Positions 8,508-16,254 of a stretch of DNA of 64,000 nucleotides are shown here, one piece after another. The notes under the pieces were generated by a model, which was not told the DNA's origin, did no database searches, and saw nothing but the letters and a program-made list of their open reading frames with translations. A program made the position numbers and the translations under genes. The first letter of the stretch is position 1; each line of letters opens with the position of its first letter. Source of the stretch: an uncultured Eubacteriales bacterium (GTDB taxonomy: Bacteria > Bacillota > Clostridia > Christensenellales > UBA1242); assembly GCA_900551855.1 (NCBI GenBank), contig URXM01000001.1, positions 1 through 64,000 of the forward strand, written 5' to 3'.

Positions 8508-9380
8508 TCATTTTTTATTTATATCATCTTTAATAATGTTGATAATTTTTTCAGAAGTTTCATCATCTTGAGAAGTTTTGTTTTTTGCCAGTCTCTTTTC
8601 CAACTTGTCTAGCAATAGTGCTACTCCAAAAATTATTGATGCAGCCAAAATGAAACCAATTAAATAGATAAGTAAGAATATTATGTACGGAACTGTTTGG
8701 TAGATTTTGTCCAAAATGACCAATGTGCAAGGATAATATGGACTGATAAAAAACATATTAAATGTTGCATCTGTTCCACAATAATGCCAAATTATATTCA
8801 TAATTAAGGCGAGTCCGATCATTACGAAAAAGACATAAGATGCTCTTAAAATTGTTTTGAAATTGAATTCAACGCTTCTAGTTGCAAGAAGCAAAAATCC
8901 AATTGTGAACATTCTTGAGTGCCAGAACATTGTTTGAATGTTTATGCCTATCATGCTTGTGAAAACACCGCCAGTATAAATCATAACGCACAATCCTGCA
9001 AACGCTGCAAATGTGGCAAGATAACTTGTTATACAGTTATAAACTTTACCTTTACGCAAAATCCCTGCAATGACCATAAGATACATAGGAGTCGAGCAGA
9101 ACTGGAATGGAAATGCATACCATTGATAAGACCAGGTTGAATTTCCATTTCCACCATTATAATTGAAACTAAAGACAATTTGTTTGTATAATTCAAAAAT
9201 AATAAGTGCAATACCTACAGTTAGCAATATTATGTTTATAGTTTTTCTTGAAATTTTCTTTCTAAATATGTAAATAACAACACATTCTGCAATCATTATA
9301 CACAACCAAAGAATGTGAAACCATCCAAACCATGTTGGAGTAGTCATAGTGCCTTGTAACCAGTGTAAAAATTCTTCCAT
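8508..9380 (-). CDS. YwaF-family (TIGR02206-like) integral membrane protein
   Basis: A 290-aa protein with about seven hydrophobic helices, resembling the YwaF/TMEM164-like family. Features include an N-terminal W-F-G-W-F-H segment, an FPFQFCSTPMYL helix, and conserved His and Trp residues in membrane segments. The C-terminus is charged and cytoplasmic. It is one of four paralogues in this window (others at 56888, 58054 and 59134). The start has a GAGAGG Shine-Dalgarno. Function is unknown for the family; no catalytic claim is made. Confidence 0.75.
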   Translation of the reverse strand: MEEFLHWLQGTMTTPTWFGWFHILWLCIMIAECVVIYIFRKKISRKTINIILLTVGIALIIFELYKQIVFSFNYNGGNGNSTWSYQWYAFPFQFCSTPMYLMVIAGILRKGKVYNCITSYLATFAAFAGLCVMIYTGGVFTSMIGINIQTMFWHSRMFTIGFLLLATRSVEFNFKTILRASYVFFVMIGLALIMNIIWHYCGTDATFNMFFISPYYPCTLVILDKIYQTVPYIIFLLIYLIGFILAASIIFGVALLLDKLEKRLAKNKTSQDDETSEKIINIIKDDINKK

Positions 9381-9513
9381 GAAAACCTCTCAACTTAAAA
9401 TCACTTTTATAGTATATCAAAATCAATATTTTTAGTCAAACAAAAGTCAAACAGAAAGTTTTAAAGGTTAACATGCTATTGCGAGTATGTTATATTGAAA
9501 ATGATAGGTAAAA

Positions 9514-10105
9514 ATGGAACAATCAAAAAATAAAACAAATTTGACTTTGGCAATTATTGTAGCCATTGCGTTAGGTTTGGCAAGTTGTTTGCTTTGGGGA
9601 ATTTTATATTATTTTGGATATTTCGCTTGGGTAGTAGCTATTTTTAATAGTCTTTGCTGTCTCATGGGGATATAAAAAATTCAACTTAAAAATAGATAAA
9701 AAGGGTTATTTCATAATTTCTTTAATTTGTTTGATTGAAGTTGTTTTGACCATGTTTATTACAATCGCTCTTGCTGTAAATATTGCTTATGTGCAAGAAG
9801 GTTATTATGTATCATTTTTTGAACGCTTTTCAATCATGTTTGACTTTATAAAAACTAATGCAGAATTTAGATCAGCATTGCTTACAGACAGCATTTTAAC
9901 ATTATTGTTTATGGTGATAGGATTGGTAGTATTTTTCATTTATGACAAAAAGAAAGAAAAGAGCGAGGCGCGAACAATATTAGTAAAAGAACAAACAGAT
10001 CTAACTGAAACTGTTAAAATTGAAAATGTTAGCACAGAGTCTAAGGACAATAAAGAAAATGTAGTCAATGATGACAAAGAAGAAAACAAAAAAGAAGATA
10101 AGTAA
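9514..10105 (+). pseudogene. Membrane-protein gene interrupted by a frameshift
   Basis: Reading frame 1 (9514-9675, 53 codons) encodes a Lys/Asn-rich start and one hydrophobic helix ending in FAWVVAIF. The next frame is open from 9638 and continues as VFAVSWGYKKFNLK, two more helices and an acidic/Lys-rich tail to 10105. Removing one T from the T5 run at 9641-9645 joins the frames into one plausible 3-4-helix protein of about 196 aa. It is therefore a slipped homopolymer: a real mutation, a sequencing indel, or programmed slippage. Homology is not recognised. Confidence 0.65.
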
Positions 10106-10120
10106 AACTTATCTTTTTTA
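10095..10120 (+). terminator. Intrinsic terminator
   Basis: A 9-bp perfect stem (10095-10103 with 10107-10115) overlaps the stop codon and is followed by T6. Confidence 0.85.
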
Positions 10121-10147
10121 TATTATAAAAATATTTTTTGTAAATGC

Positions 10148-10176
10148 TTGACATAGAAAAGATTTATAGTTATAAT
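10148..10176 (+). promoter_or_regulatory. Consensus promoter of tRNA-Ile
   Basis: A perfect TTGACA (10148-10153), 17-bp spacer and perfect TATAAT (10171-10176). The predicted +1 is about 10183. Confidence 0.9.
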
Positions 10177-10183
10177 AAAAAGG

Positions 10184-10226
10184 CATTCATAAAAATACGG
10201 GCAAATCCCCGCCAGTATTTAGAATG
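10184..10226 (+). other. Structured leader hairpin of the tRNA-Ile transcript
   Basis: CATTC (10184-10188) pairs with GAATG (10222-10226), and AAATAC (10193-10198) with GTATTT (10215-10220), around a G/C-rich loop. It lies between the promoter and the mature tRNA and may guide 5' processing. Confidence 0.45.
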
Positions 10227-10233
10227 TTCATGA

Positions 10234-10310
10234 TGGCTTGTAGCTCAGTCGGTTAGAGCACCACCCTGATAAGGTGGGGGTCGGTGGTTCGAGTCCACTC
10301 AAGCCAACCA
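10234..10310 (+). tRNA. tRNA-Ile (anticodon GAT)
   Basis: A 77-nt cloverleaf with 7-bp acceptor TGGCTTG/CAAGCCA, D stem GCTC/GAGC, anticodon stem CCACC/GGTGG, loop CTGATAA (GAT), T loop TTCGAGT and encoded CCA. It is intact and serves as the attachment target of the island downstream. Confidence 0.96.
10266..10310 (+). repeat. Attachment-site repeat, copy 1 (attL, within tRNA-Ile)
   Basis: The 45 bp from the anticodon loop to the CCA end. The same 45 bp recur exactly at 20297-20341 and 23640-23684. Confidence 0.9.
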
Positions 10311-10316
10311 AATTTG

Positions 10317-10340
10317 AGAGCAAAATTTGCTCTTTTTTTA
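10317..10340 (+). terminator. Terminator of tRNA-Ile
   Basis: A 7-bp stem AGAGCAA/TTGCTCT with a 3-nt loop, followed by T7. It lies inside the island, so it was brought by the element. Confidence 0.8.
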
Positions 10341-10346
10341 TACTAA

Positions 10347-10387
10347 AAATCGCTATACCTCTTATAAATAAAGTGATATAGCGATTT
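10347..10387. repeat. Left terminal palindrome of the island
   Basis: AAATCGCTATA (10347-10357) pairs with TATAGCGATTT (10377-10387). Its reverse complement matches the element at 23446-23486 over about 41 bp, including the loop core CTTTATTTATAAG. It can also act as a terminator for the minus-strand gene that ends at 10403. Confidence 0.75.
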
Positions 10388-10402
10388 CTATTTCAATATA
10401 AA

Positions 10403-10684
10403 TTATTTAATTTTTAAAATTCTCATGTTTGGTTGATTTTCAGGGGAAAACGCTTTAAAACTGCTATATTTGCTGTAAACTGCTGTCAAATTACAAGTTT
10501 TAATGTCCTTTAACTCTTGGTTTAATAGCAACAATTTTAAGTAAATCTCACAAGCAAAAGAATAGTTGACAATAGCAGGACCATGAAATCCTCTAAAAAA
10601 ACTGTCTTTCGCATTAAAACAATAATTTGCACTTTCTAAAAAATTTGTCGCTGTTAAAAACATTTCTTTTTCTTGTTTTTCCAT
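10403..10684 (-). CDS. Short HEPN-like protein, probably 3'-truncated
   Basis: A 93-aa product. Residues 10-55 look like the first helices of a HEPN domain: FLESANYCF, then AIVNYSFACEIYLKLLLL with the A-x2-E-x2-L-K pattern. The classical R-x4-6-H RNase motif is not visible (only R-x2-H). The last ~30 residues do not continue the fold; the DNA there resembles the iteron region near 20171, so the gene seems cut by the element end. AGAGG lies 5-6 nt before the ATG. It is the distal gene on the minus strand in island unit 1. It may be an antitoxin/toxin remnant or defence accessory (inference). Confidence 0.5.
   Translation of the reverse strand: MEKQEKEMFLTATNFLESANYCFNAKDSFFRGFHGPAIVNYSFACEIYLKLLLLNQELKDIKTCNLTAVYSKYSSFKAFSPENQPNMRILKIK
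10469..10490 (+). repeat. Putative arm-type iterons near the left island end
   Basis: TTTGCTGTAAA (10469-10479) and CTGCTGTCAAA (10480-10490) are direct copies with an 11-bp period. Three related copies lie at 20171-20215, close to the middle att copy. Confidence 0.4.
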
Positions 10685-10726
10685 TTTTTCCTCTTCATTA
10701 ATAATTTTATATAAAATTTTAACATT

Positions 10727-12289
10727 TTAAAGCTTAGTTCTGTCTATTTTTTCTGTATTATTAATTAAGTTAATTTTTTGCATACTTTGGTTTTTATACC
10801 TTTTTATAACATTTCTAACACAATTTCTAAGTGTTTTAAATTGATTTGATTCTTCAGCTATAGAATGCAATTTATAATTTAAGAAAATCTTTTCCAAATT
10901 GTATAATAATGCAATATCGAATGTTTGTATTACAGAGTTACAATCACGCCATGCTCCACTATTAGAGTAATACATATATCCGTTTGAGTGGGATAAAATC
11001 TGACTCTCTATATAATTTAAAATGATGATTTTTGATATGCTGTTATTTGGAGTCATATCGAGATTTTTTAATTTATCAGCAAAATGTCTTACTATGCTAG
11101 TCAAGTTGATTGCATTCATCTTATCATTATTCATACCTTTTTCTCCTATAAGGAAGCCTAATGTTGTTTTAAATAATTTATCAAAATCATTCTTGTTTAA
11201 TCCATTTGGAAACATGTTTTTATAAAGATTATATATTTCGTCAGTTTTGGTATCTATACAATTATTAGCATATAGCTGATTTTTTGTATGCATAACTAAC
11301 AATTTATATCTATTGTATATATTTTCGTAGTCATCTCCAATGTTATATAAACAATCCATAATAGCAAAAATTTCAATTGAAATTTTCCATTTTATTTTAA
11401 CTTGTTCAGTAAAACCAAACAAAAAATCAGAAGTTATATCTTTCAATAAATTACACAATATAAAAAGAGTGTTACTATGATAATTTATACCATAAAATTT
11501 AACAAAAACATCTATAACTTTTTGAAGTTCATTAACTTGTTTATTCACTATTTCGTTTATTTTATAAGGAATAGAATCTTTTTCATTTACATACATATTA
11601 TATAATTGAAAAAATGTTGCTTTCGTTTCATTTTTATTAAAATTAATATACTTATTAATCAAAAAATTTAATATTAAGATATAGTATGAATCAATATTAA
11701 ATTTCCATAGAGTATTATTATCATTAGGGTGAATAAATTGACTGCATGTTTTATACATACATAATTCTTCTTTGCTTAAATAGTCTTTTATTAAATGCTC
11801 AAAACTTATATTTGTTTGTAACAAAAATGGCAAATTGGTTTTTAGAACTTTATTTAAATTTACATTTTTAGGACAACATTTTTTAAATTTCTCTACAACA
11901 TTGTCATAGTTTTCTTTTAAGTTTTCTTTAAAAATAATCCCTTGCATGTTGAAAAATTCTTTATATTTTTTATATTCAATAATTGCATATTGAAGTTTAA
12001 ATAGGTCAATTTTTTCTTCATTCAAATCACCTTTTTTATAACATTCCAATAATGCTTTTGCTTCTAGAATACATCGCATATTTAGAAATGTTCCCAAAGA
12101 TTTTTCTAATCCCAAGCAAATGTTTTTTAAAAAGCTCATTGCATGAGAAGTTATATAAAAGTCCATTATTTCTTCAAATGTTTCTTTCCCATCATTTTTT
12201 TCGTCTTCGCTTTGGTGCATCAATTTAGTATTTAAGTTCTCAATTGCACAATATATATTGTTTGCTATTAAAATTAATTTTTTATCCAT
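10727..12289 (-). CDS. Duplicated DUF5677-like protein, island defence candidate
   Basis: A 520-aa soluble, Asn/Lys-rich helical protein. The two halves look related. Each has a helix with the I-x-E-A or I-x-I-F-A-I-M-D type 'first Arg/Glu helix', a Lys-rich middle, and an S-x-x-x-H segment (CSQFIHPND near 186-194; ILSHSNGYMYY near 440). That is the pattern of DUF5677/HEPN-like phage-abortive proteins, here as a tandem duplication. The similarity is judged by eye and is weak. AGGAGAG precedes the ATG. It is the last large gene of the minus-strand defence block, 88 bp downstream of the type III Res gene. Confidence 0.55.
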   Translation of the reverse strand: MDKKLILIANNIYCAIENLNTKLMHQSEDEKNDGKETFEEIMDFYITSHAMSFLKNICLGLEKSLGTFLNMRCILEAKALLECYKKGDLNEEKIDLFKLQYAIIEYKKYKEFFNMQGIIFKENLKENYDNVVEKFKKCCPKNVNLNKVLKTNLPFLLQTNISFEHLIKDYLSKEELCMYKTCSQFIHPNDNNTLWKFNIDSYYILILNFLINKYINFNKNETKATFFQLYNMYVNEKDSIPYKINEIVNKQVNELQKVIDVFVKFYGINYHSNTLFILCNLLKDITSDFLFGFTEQVKIKWKISIEIFAIMDCLYNIGDDYENIYNRYKLLVMHTKNQLYANNCIDTKTDEIYNLYKNMFPNGLNKNDFDKLFKTTLGFLIGEKGMNNDKMNAINLTSIVRHFADKLKNLDMTPNNSISKIIILNYIESQILSHSNGYMYYSNSGAWRDCNSVIQTFDIALLYNLEKIFLNYKLHSIAEESNQFKTLRNCVRNVIKRYKNQSMQKINLINNTEKIDRTKL

Positions 12290-12376
12290 GGCTCTCCTAT
12301 TTATAATTTATATCACAAAACAACAAAATTTTATAATAGTTTAAAAAATAAAACCAAAATAAAATTGGTTTTATTT

Positions 12377-15300
12377 TTAATCTATACTTTTCATAACATT
12401 AAGTAAATCTTCATAACTTGTTACATCGTGATATCGAACTTTACTTGTAGATAATTCATTAAATAGTTTTCTTGCACATTTAATTTTCGCTTGTTCGATT
12501 GGTCTAAGTTGTAAACTATCTAAAGTTCCTTTTGTCTCAGCTATAAAGTAAATATGTTTTATTCCATAACCATCATTAAAAGCAATTGCCCAGTCAGGGG
12601 CATAGTTGCCAACAGGGGTTGGGATTTGGAATGATTTAGGAAGTTTCGCATACACACAAACTTCTTCCGCTTTGTCTAAATCTTCTGCAAACTTTCTTTC
12701 AACACTATTTTCTGCTATACCATCGGTAAAAACATAATTTTGGATAGCTTTTTTTGCTTCAAAGGCCTTGCTAAAATCTGCTTTAGACTGATTTGCTGTA
12801 AATATATCTATATCGTATGTTCCATTAGTTTGATTGTATGTAACATGGTCAATAATCATATTTGCTTTTTGTTCGTTAATGAGTTTGATAACTTTAGAAA
12901 TAAACTCTTCAGGATTGAGTTTAAACATATAAAATTTTTCAGCATTTATTCCTTGCAAAATTTTAACAATTGTTTTTCTAGTCAGTGTAGTGCCATCAAC
13001 TATTTTAGCAATCAAATCATATTTTGTGCTATCTTTTCCTGAGACTGTAATGCTATTTGTCTTAGTTTTTGTCGCTCCAAATGAATCACCACGTTTTATT
13101 TGATTCTCATCAATTGTTTTGCGTTGTTCTCCAATTGTTACTGTATATTTCATTTCAGCAACGAACAATTTGTCGTTTATATGAGAAATTGAATTTTTAA
13201 TTAGTTCCTCGCTGTCAAACTCTACCTTGTAAGTGTATTTGTGATTGATATAATTCCATAAAGTTTTAAATTCTTTTTTAGCGAAATTGTCATTTAACGC
13301 GTTATCTATTACAGTTGAATGGCTAGCGTTATCAATCATACCATCAAGAGCCTTTTCATCAAATATTCCTTGCACAAGCTTGTGAATACTTTCAGTATAA
13401 GGTGCAAGTATTTCAGGCATCTCTTTTAAAGTTCCATTCTCTTTATCAGAGAAATATTTATCTGTAAGCTTGTTTTCTTTATCAATATATCCACTAAATA
13501 TTAAATAGCTTTGAATAAAACTTGCAAGTTGAGTATCAATCTCAATTCTATTTGTTCCGTCACTAACATATTTGCCTTTAAAGTATTCAATAGTAGCTCT
13601 AGTAGGTCTATCCGCAAGGTTTTCTTTGATATCTTTTTGAAGATCGGCGACAAAATCTTTATAACTGTCAGTTGCAACGACTGTAAGCATATTGATTTTA
13701 TGGAAATTGTTTCCTGTAACTGAGCAGTAATGTGCATCTGCTCTATCTCCAAGCATATTAACAGCAATACGCAAACCACGACCAACTTCTTGTCTTTTTG
13801 CAACAGCACTATCTCCACCAGGTTTTAAAGCACAGATTTGAAATACATTTGGATTATCCCATCCTTCACGCAGAGCGGAGTGGGAGAATATAAATCTAGT
13901 TGGCTCTTCAAAAGATAAAAGTCTTTCTTTGTTCTTTAAGATTAAATCATAAGCAGAAATATCATCTGAACCAGTTTCTTTATTATCTTTGCTATCTATA
14001 AAATGACCTTTTTTATCAATAGAAAAATAGCCCTTGTGAGTATCTTTAACAGATATACTTTTTAAGTATTTGATATATGGTGTTTCAAATGAATTTAAAT
14101 ATTGGTTGAGAATCTTGGTGTATTCTTCTTCAAATATTTTTGCATATTCTCCCATTTCATCGGGGGCATCATAATCTCTATATTTTTTAACTTCATCAAT
14201 AAAGAACAAAGATAAGCATTTTATGCCTTTTTCATACAGCATTTCTTCTTTTTCGAAGTGAGATATTATTGTCTCCCTAATTTGGACTCTTCGAATGTCT
14301 TTATCTGATATGTCGCCAATAACTTCTCCAATCTTAATTTGTATGTCATTTAAGAATGTAACTGTGCTTGTAAACGGATTAATCTCTTTTATTGTATATC
14401 CGTTTTTGTATTGTTCCATTTCTTTTGATTCGTAATAAAGATTTCTTTCCACACCAAGTATTCTAGTTTCTCTGTTAATTGATTTGTTGTACTTTATTTC
14501 AAATTCTATTTTTGCCATTGGTGGTTTATCTTTAGACAGAATGATATCTTGCAGATACAAATATCCATTTGTTCCACGCAAATTCTTAATTTCAAATCCT
14601 TTAACTTGAATTTTTTTAACAAGTTTTTTATTGTAGGCATCCAAAGCATCAAGACAGTAAACTAGGTTGTGATGTTTTCTATGAGTAGCGGAGAAATTCA
14701 TATTAAATAGGGGATTAAATTTTTTAAGTGAAGTCTGAGTTGCTTCTCCACCAAGTTTTTGTGGCTCATCAATGATAAGTATAGGTCTTGTTTTAGCAAC
14801 AACATCAATTGGTCGACGAGATTGAAATTCATCAAGGACCATATCAATTCTTCGTGCGTCCACACCACGAGCATTAAAAGCTTGAGCATTAATTATCATA
14901 ACTTGAATATCACTTGATGAAGCAAAATTATCAAGTTCACTTAGTCTTTTACTATTGTAAATAAAATATCTTGCTTTCTTGCCATATTGATCCATAAAGT
15001 GATCTTCCATCATTTGGAATGATTTTTTGACTCCTTCACGAATTGCTATGCTTGGCACAACAATAATAAACTTACTCCAACCATATCTTTGATTGAGTTC
15101 AAATATAGTTTTTATGTAAACATAAGTTTTACCAGTACCTGTTTCCATTTCAACATCCAGCGAACATCTTCCAAGTCCACGAACAAGTTCTTCTGAAACC
15201 TTATAGTTGTTTTCTTGCTGAATTTTCTTGATGTTTGCAAAAATGTCTGAATCATCAAGCACTATTTTAGCATTTTCAAAGCCATCATCATTTTTGTCGT

Positions 15301-15466
15301 ATGCACCAATATCTTCCATACCAATTTGAGCTTCGTTTTTCTTGCGCCTAATACCCAAATCACGCGTATATCTGACCATGTCAAAATAAGGTTGGCCCTC
15401 AAACACCCTACAAATGTTATTCACAGCATCTTGCTGATAGTCTTGTGTTTTAAATTTGAATTTCAT
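12377..15466 (-). CDS. res: Type III restriction endonuclease, Res subunit
   Basis: A 1029-aa SF2 helicase-nuclease that cuts unmodified DNA in a complex with Mod. Motifs appear in order: Walker A METGTGKT (about 107-114), DEPQ (about 235), SAT, SHSALREGWDNP (about 545), RQEVGRGLRI (about 575), and a C-terminal PD...ETKG nuclease (PDW about 957, ETKG about 979). All key residues are present and the length is normal for Res. The ATG overlaps the stop of the preceding membrane gene (ATGA), so translation is coupled. No lesion is seen; it should be active if expressed. Confidence 0.95.
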   Translation of the reverse strand: MKFKFKTQDYQQDAVNNICRVFEGQPYFDMVRYTRDLGIRRKKNEAQIGMEDIGAYDKNDDGFENAKIVLDDSDIFANIKKIQQENNYKVSEELVRGLGRCSLDVEMETGTGKTYVYIKTIFELNQRYGWSKFIIVVPSIAIREGVKKSFQMMEDHFMDQYGKKARYFIYNSKRLSELDNFASSSDIQVMIINAQAFNARGVDARRIDMVLDEFQSRRPIDVVAKTRPILIIDEPQKLGGEATQTSLKKFNPLFNMNFSATHRKHHNLVYCLDALDAYNKKLVKKIQVKGFEIKNLRGTNGYLYLQDIILSKDKPPMAKIEFEIKYNKSINRETRILGVERNLYYESKEMEQYKNGYTIKEINPFTSTVTFLNDIQIKIGEVIGDISDKDIRRVQIRETIISHFEKEEMLYEKGIKCLSLFFIDEVKKYRDYDAPDEMGEYAKIFEEEYTKILNQYLNSFETPYIKYLKSISVKDTHKGYFSIDKKGHFIDSKDNKETGSDDISAYDLILKNKERLLSFEEPTRFIFSHSALREGWDNPNVFQICALKPGGDSAVAKRQEVGRGLRIAVNMLGDRADAHYCSVTGNNFHKINMLTVVATDSYKDFVADLQKDIKENLADRPTRATIEYFKGKYVSDGTNRIEIDTQLASFIQSYLIFSGYIDKENKLTDKYFSDKENGTLKEMPEILAPYTESIHKLVQGIFDEKALDGMIDNASHSTVIDNALNDNFAKKEFKTLWNYINHKYTYKVEFDSEELIKNSISHINDKLFVAEMKYTVTIGEQRKTIDENQIKRGDSFGATKTKTNSITVSGKDSTKYDLIAKIVDGTTLTRKTIVKILQGINAEKFYMFKLNPEEFISKVIKLINEQKANMIIDHVTYNQTNGTYDIDIFTANQSKADFSKAFEAKKAIQNYVFTDGIAENSVERKFAEDLDKAEEVCVYAKLPKSFQIPTPVGNYAPDWAIAFNDGYGIKHIYFIAETKGTLDSLQLRPIEQAKIKCARKLFNELSTSKVRYHDVTSYEDLLNVMKSID

Positions 15467-16254
15467 TTGGTTTTTTCCTTACTCTTTTTATTAGGTTTAT
15501 ATATTTTACTTAAATGATAGTTTAATTTTGTTAATTTTAAAAATTCAACCTCTAAGTTGCAAATATCTTTAATTGTGGCTTCGTTGTTGAATAGATTAGA
15601 ATAAATTGGTAGAATGTGTTTATAAATATAAGACGCAGGATAAATTCCACTTCGATAAAGACCAAAAGCATAATTTTGATCGGTTGTCAAAATATCATAT
15701 TTTCTTGTAATTGTTATCATATCTTTCATTTTATTAAATACTTTGTTTTTATTTTTACAAAGCCAAAATGAGCAATAATCGTCTGTTATCTTATAAAATT
15801 CATCGTAATTAAAATTTTTAATCATCTCCAAAATATCCGCAAACCTACTTATGATTTTGTCATTTTCTTTATCATTATCAAGTTTATATTGCAAAAAATC
15901 TTCATTAGGATTTTCTTTTTTTAATTTATCAATATCTTTTTTTTCTAGATATTTAATGTCTTTTCCAGCCCAAACATACCAATTCCCGAAATCTTTAATT
16001 AAATTAGTTAATTCAACATATAAACTAGCAAAATTTGTTTCTTGTTGTCTTTTTATAGTTAAAAAACCAACTACTGAAGTAAATGCACTTAAAAATGCAC
16101 CACCAACTAATGATATAAAAACATTTTCAACAGCTGAATAAATTTCCTTTTGACAACTAAACTTAAAACCTAAACAATGAAACAAAACTATTAAAAAAAT
16201 GCTAATAATTCCAACAAAGAAACTTAACCAAAATATTTTTTTGTTACTTTTCAT
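15463..16254 (-). CDS. Two-TM membrane protein embedded between mod and res
   Basis: A 263-aa protein with helix 1 at about residues 7-30 and helix 2 at about 43-68, then a ~190-residue charged, probably cytoplasmic domain with no recognised motif. The ATG overlaps the mod stop (TGATG), and its own stop overlaps the res ATG (ATGA), so it is co-translated with both RM subunits. AAGGAAGG lies in the 3' end of mod. A GTG one codon earlier is possible. Standard type III systems are mod-res only, so this is an added partner or an immunity/membrane effector (inference). Confidence 0.75.
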   Translation of the reverse strand: MKSNKKIFWLSFFVGIISIFLIVLFHCLGFKFSCQKEIYSAVENVFISLVGGAFLSAFTSVVGFLTIKRQQETNFASLYVELTNLIKDFGNWYVWAGKDIKYLEKKDIDKLKKENPNEDFLQYKLDNDKENDKIISRFADILEMIKNFNYDEFYKITDDYCSFWLCKNKNKVFNKMKDMITITRKYDILTTDQNYAFGLYRSGIYPASYIYKHILPIYSNLFNNEATIKDICNLEVEFLKLTKLNYHLSKIYKPNKKSKEKTK

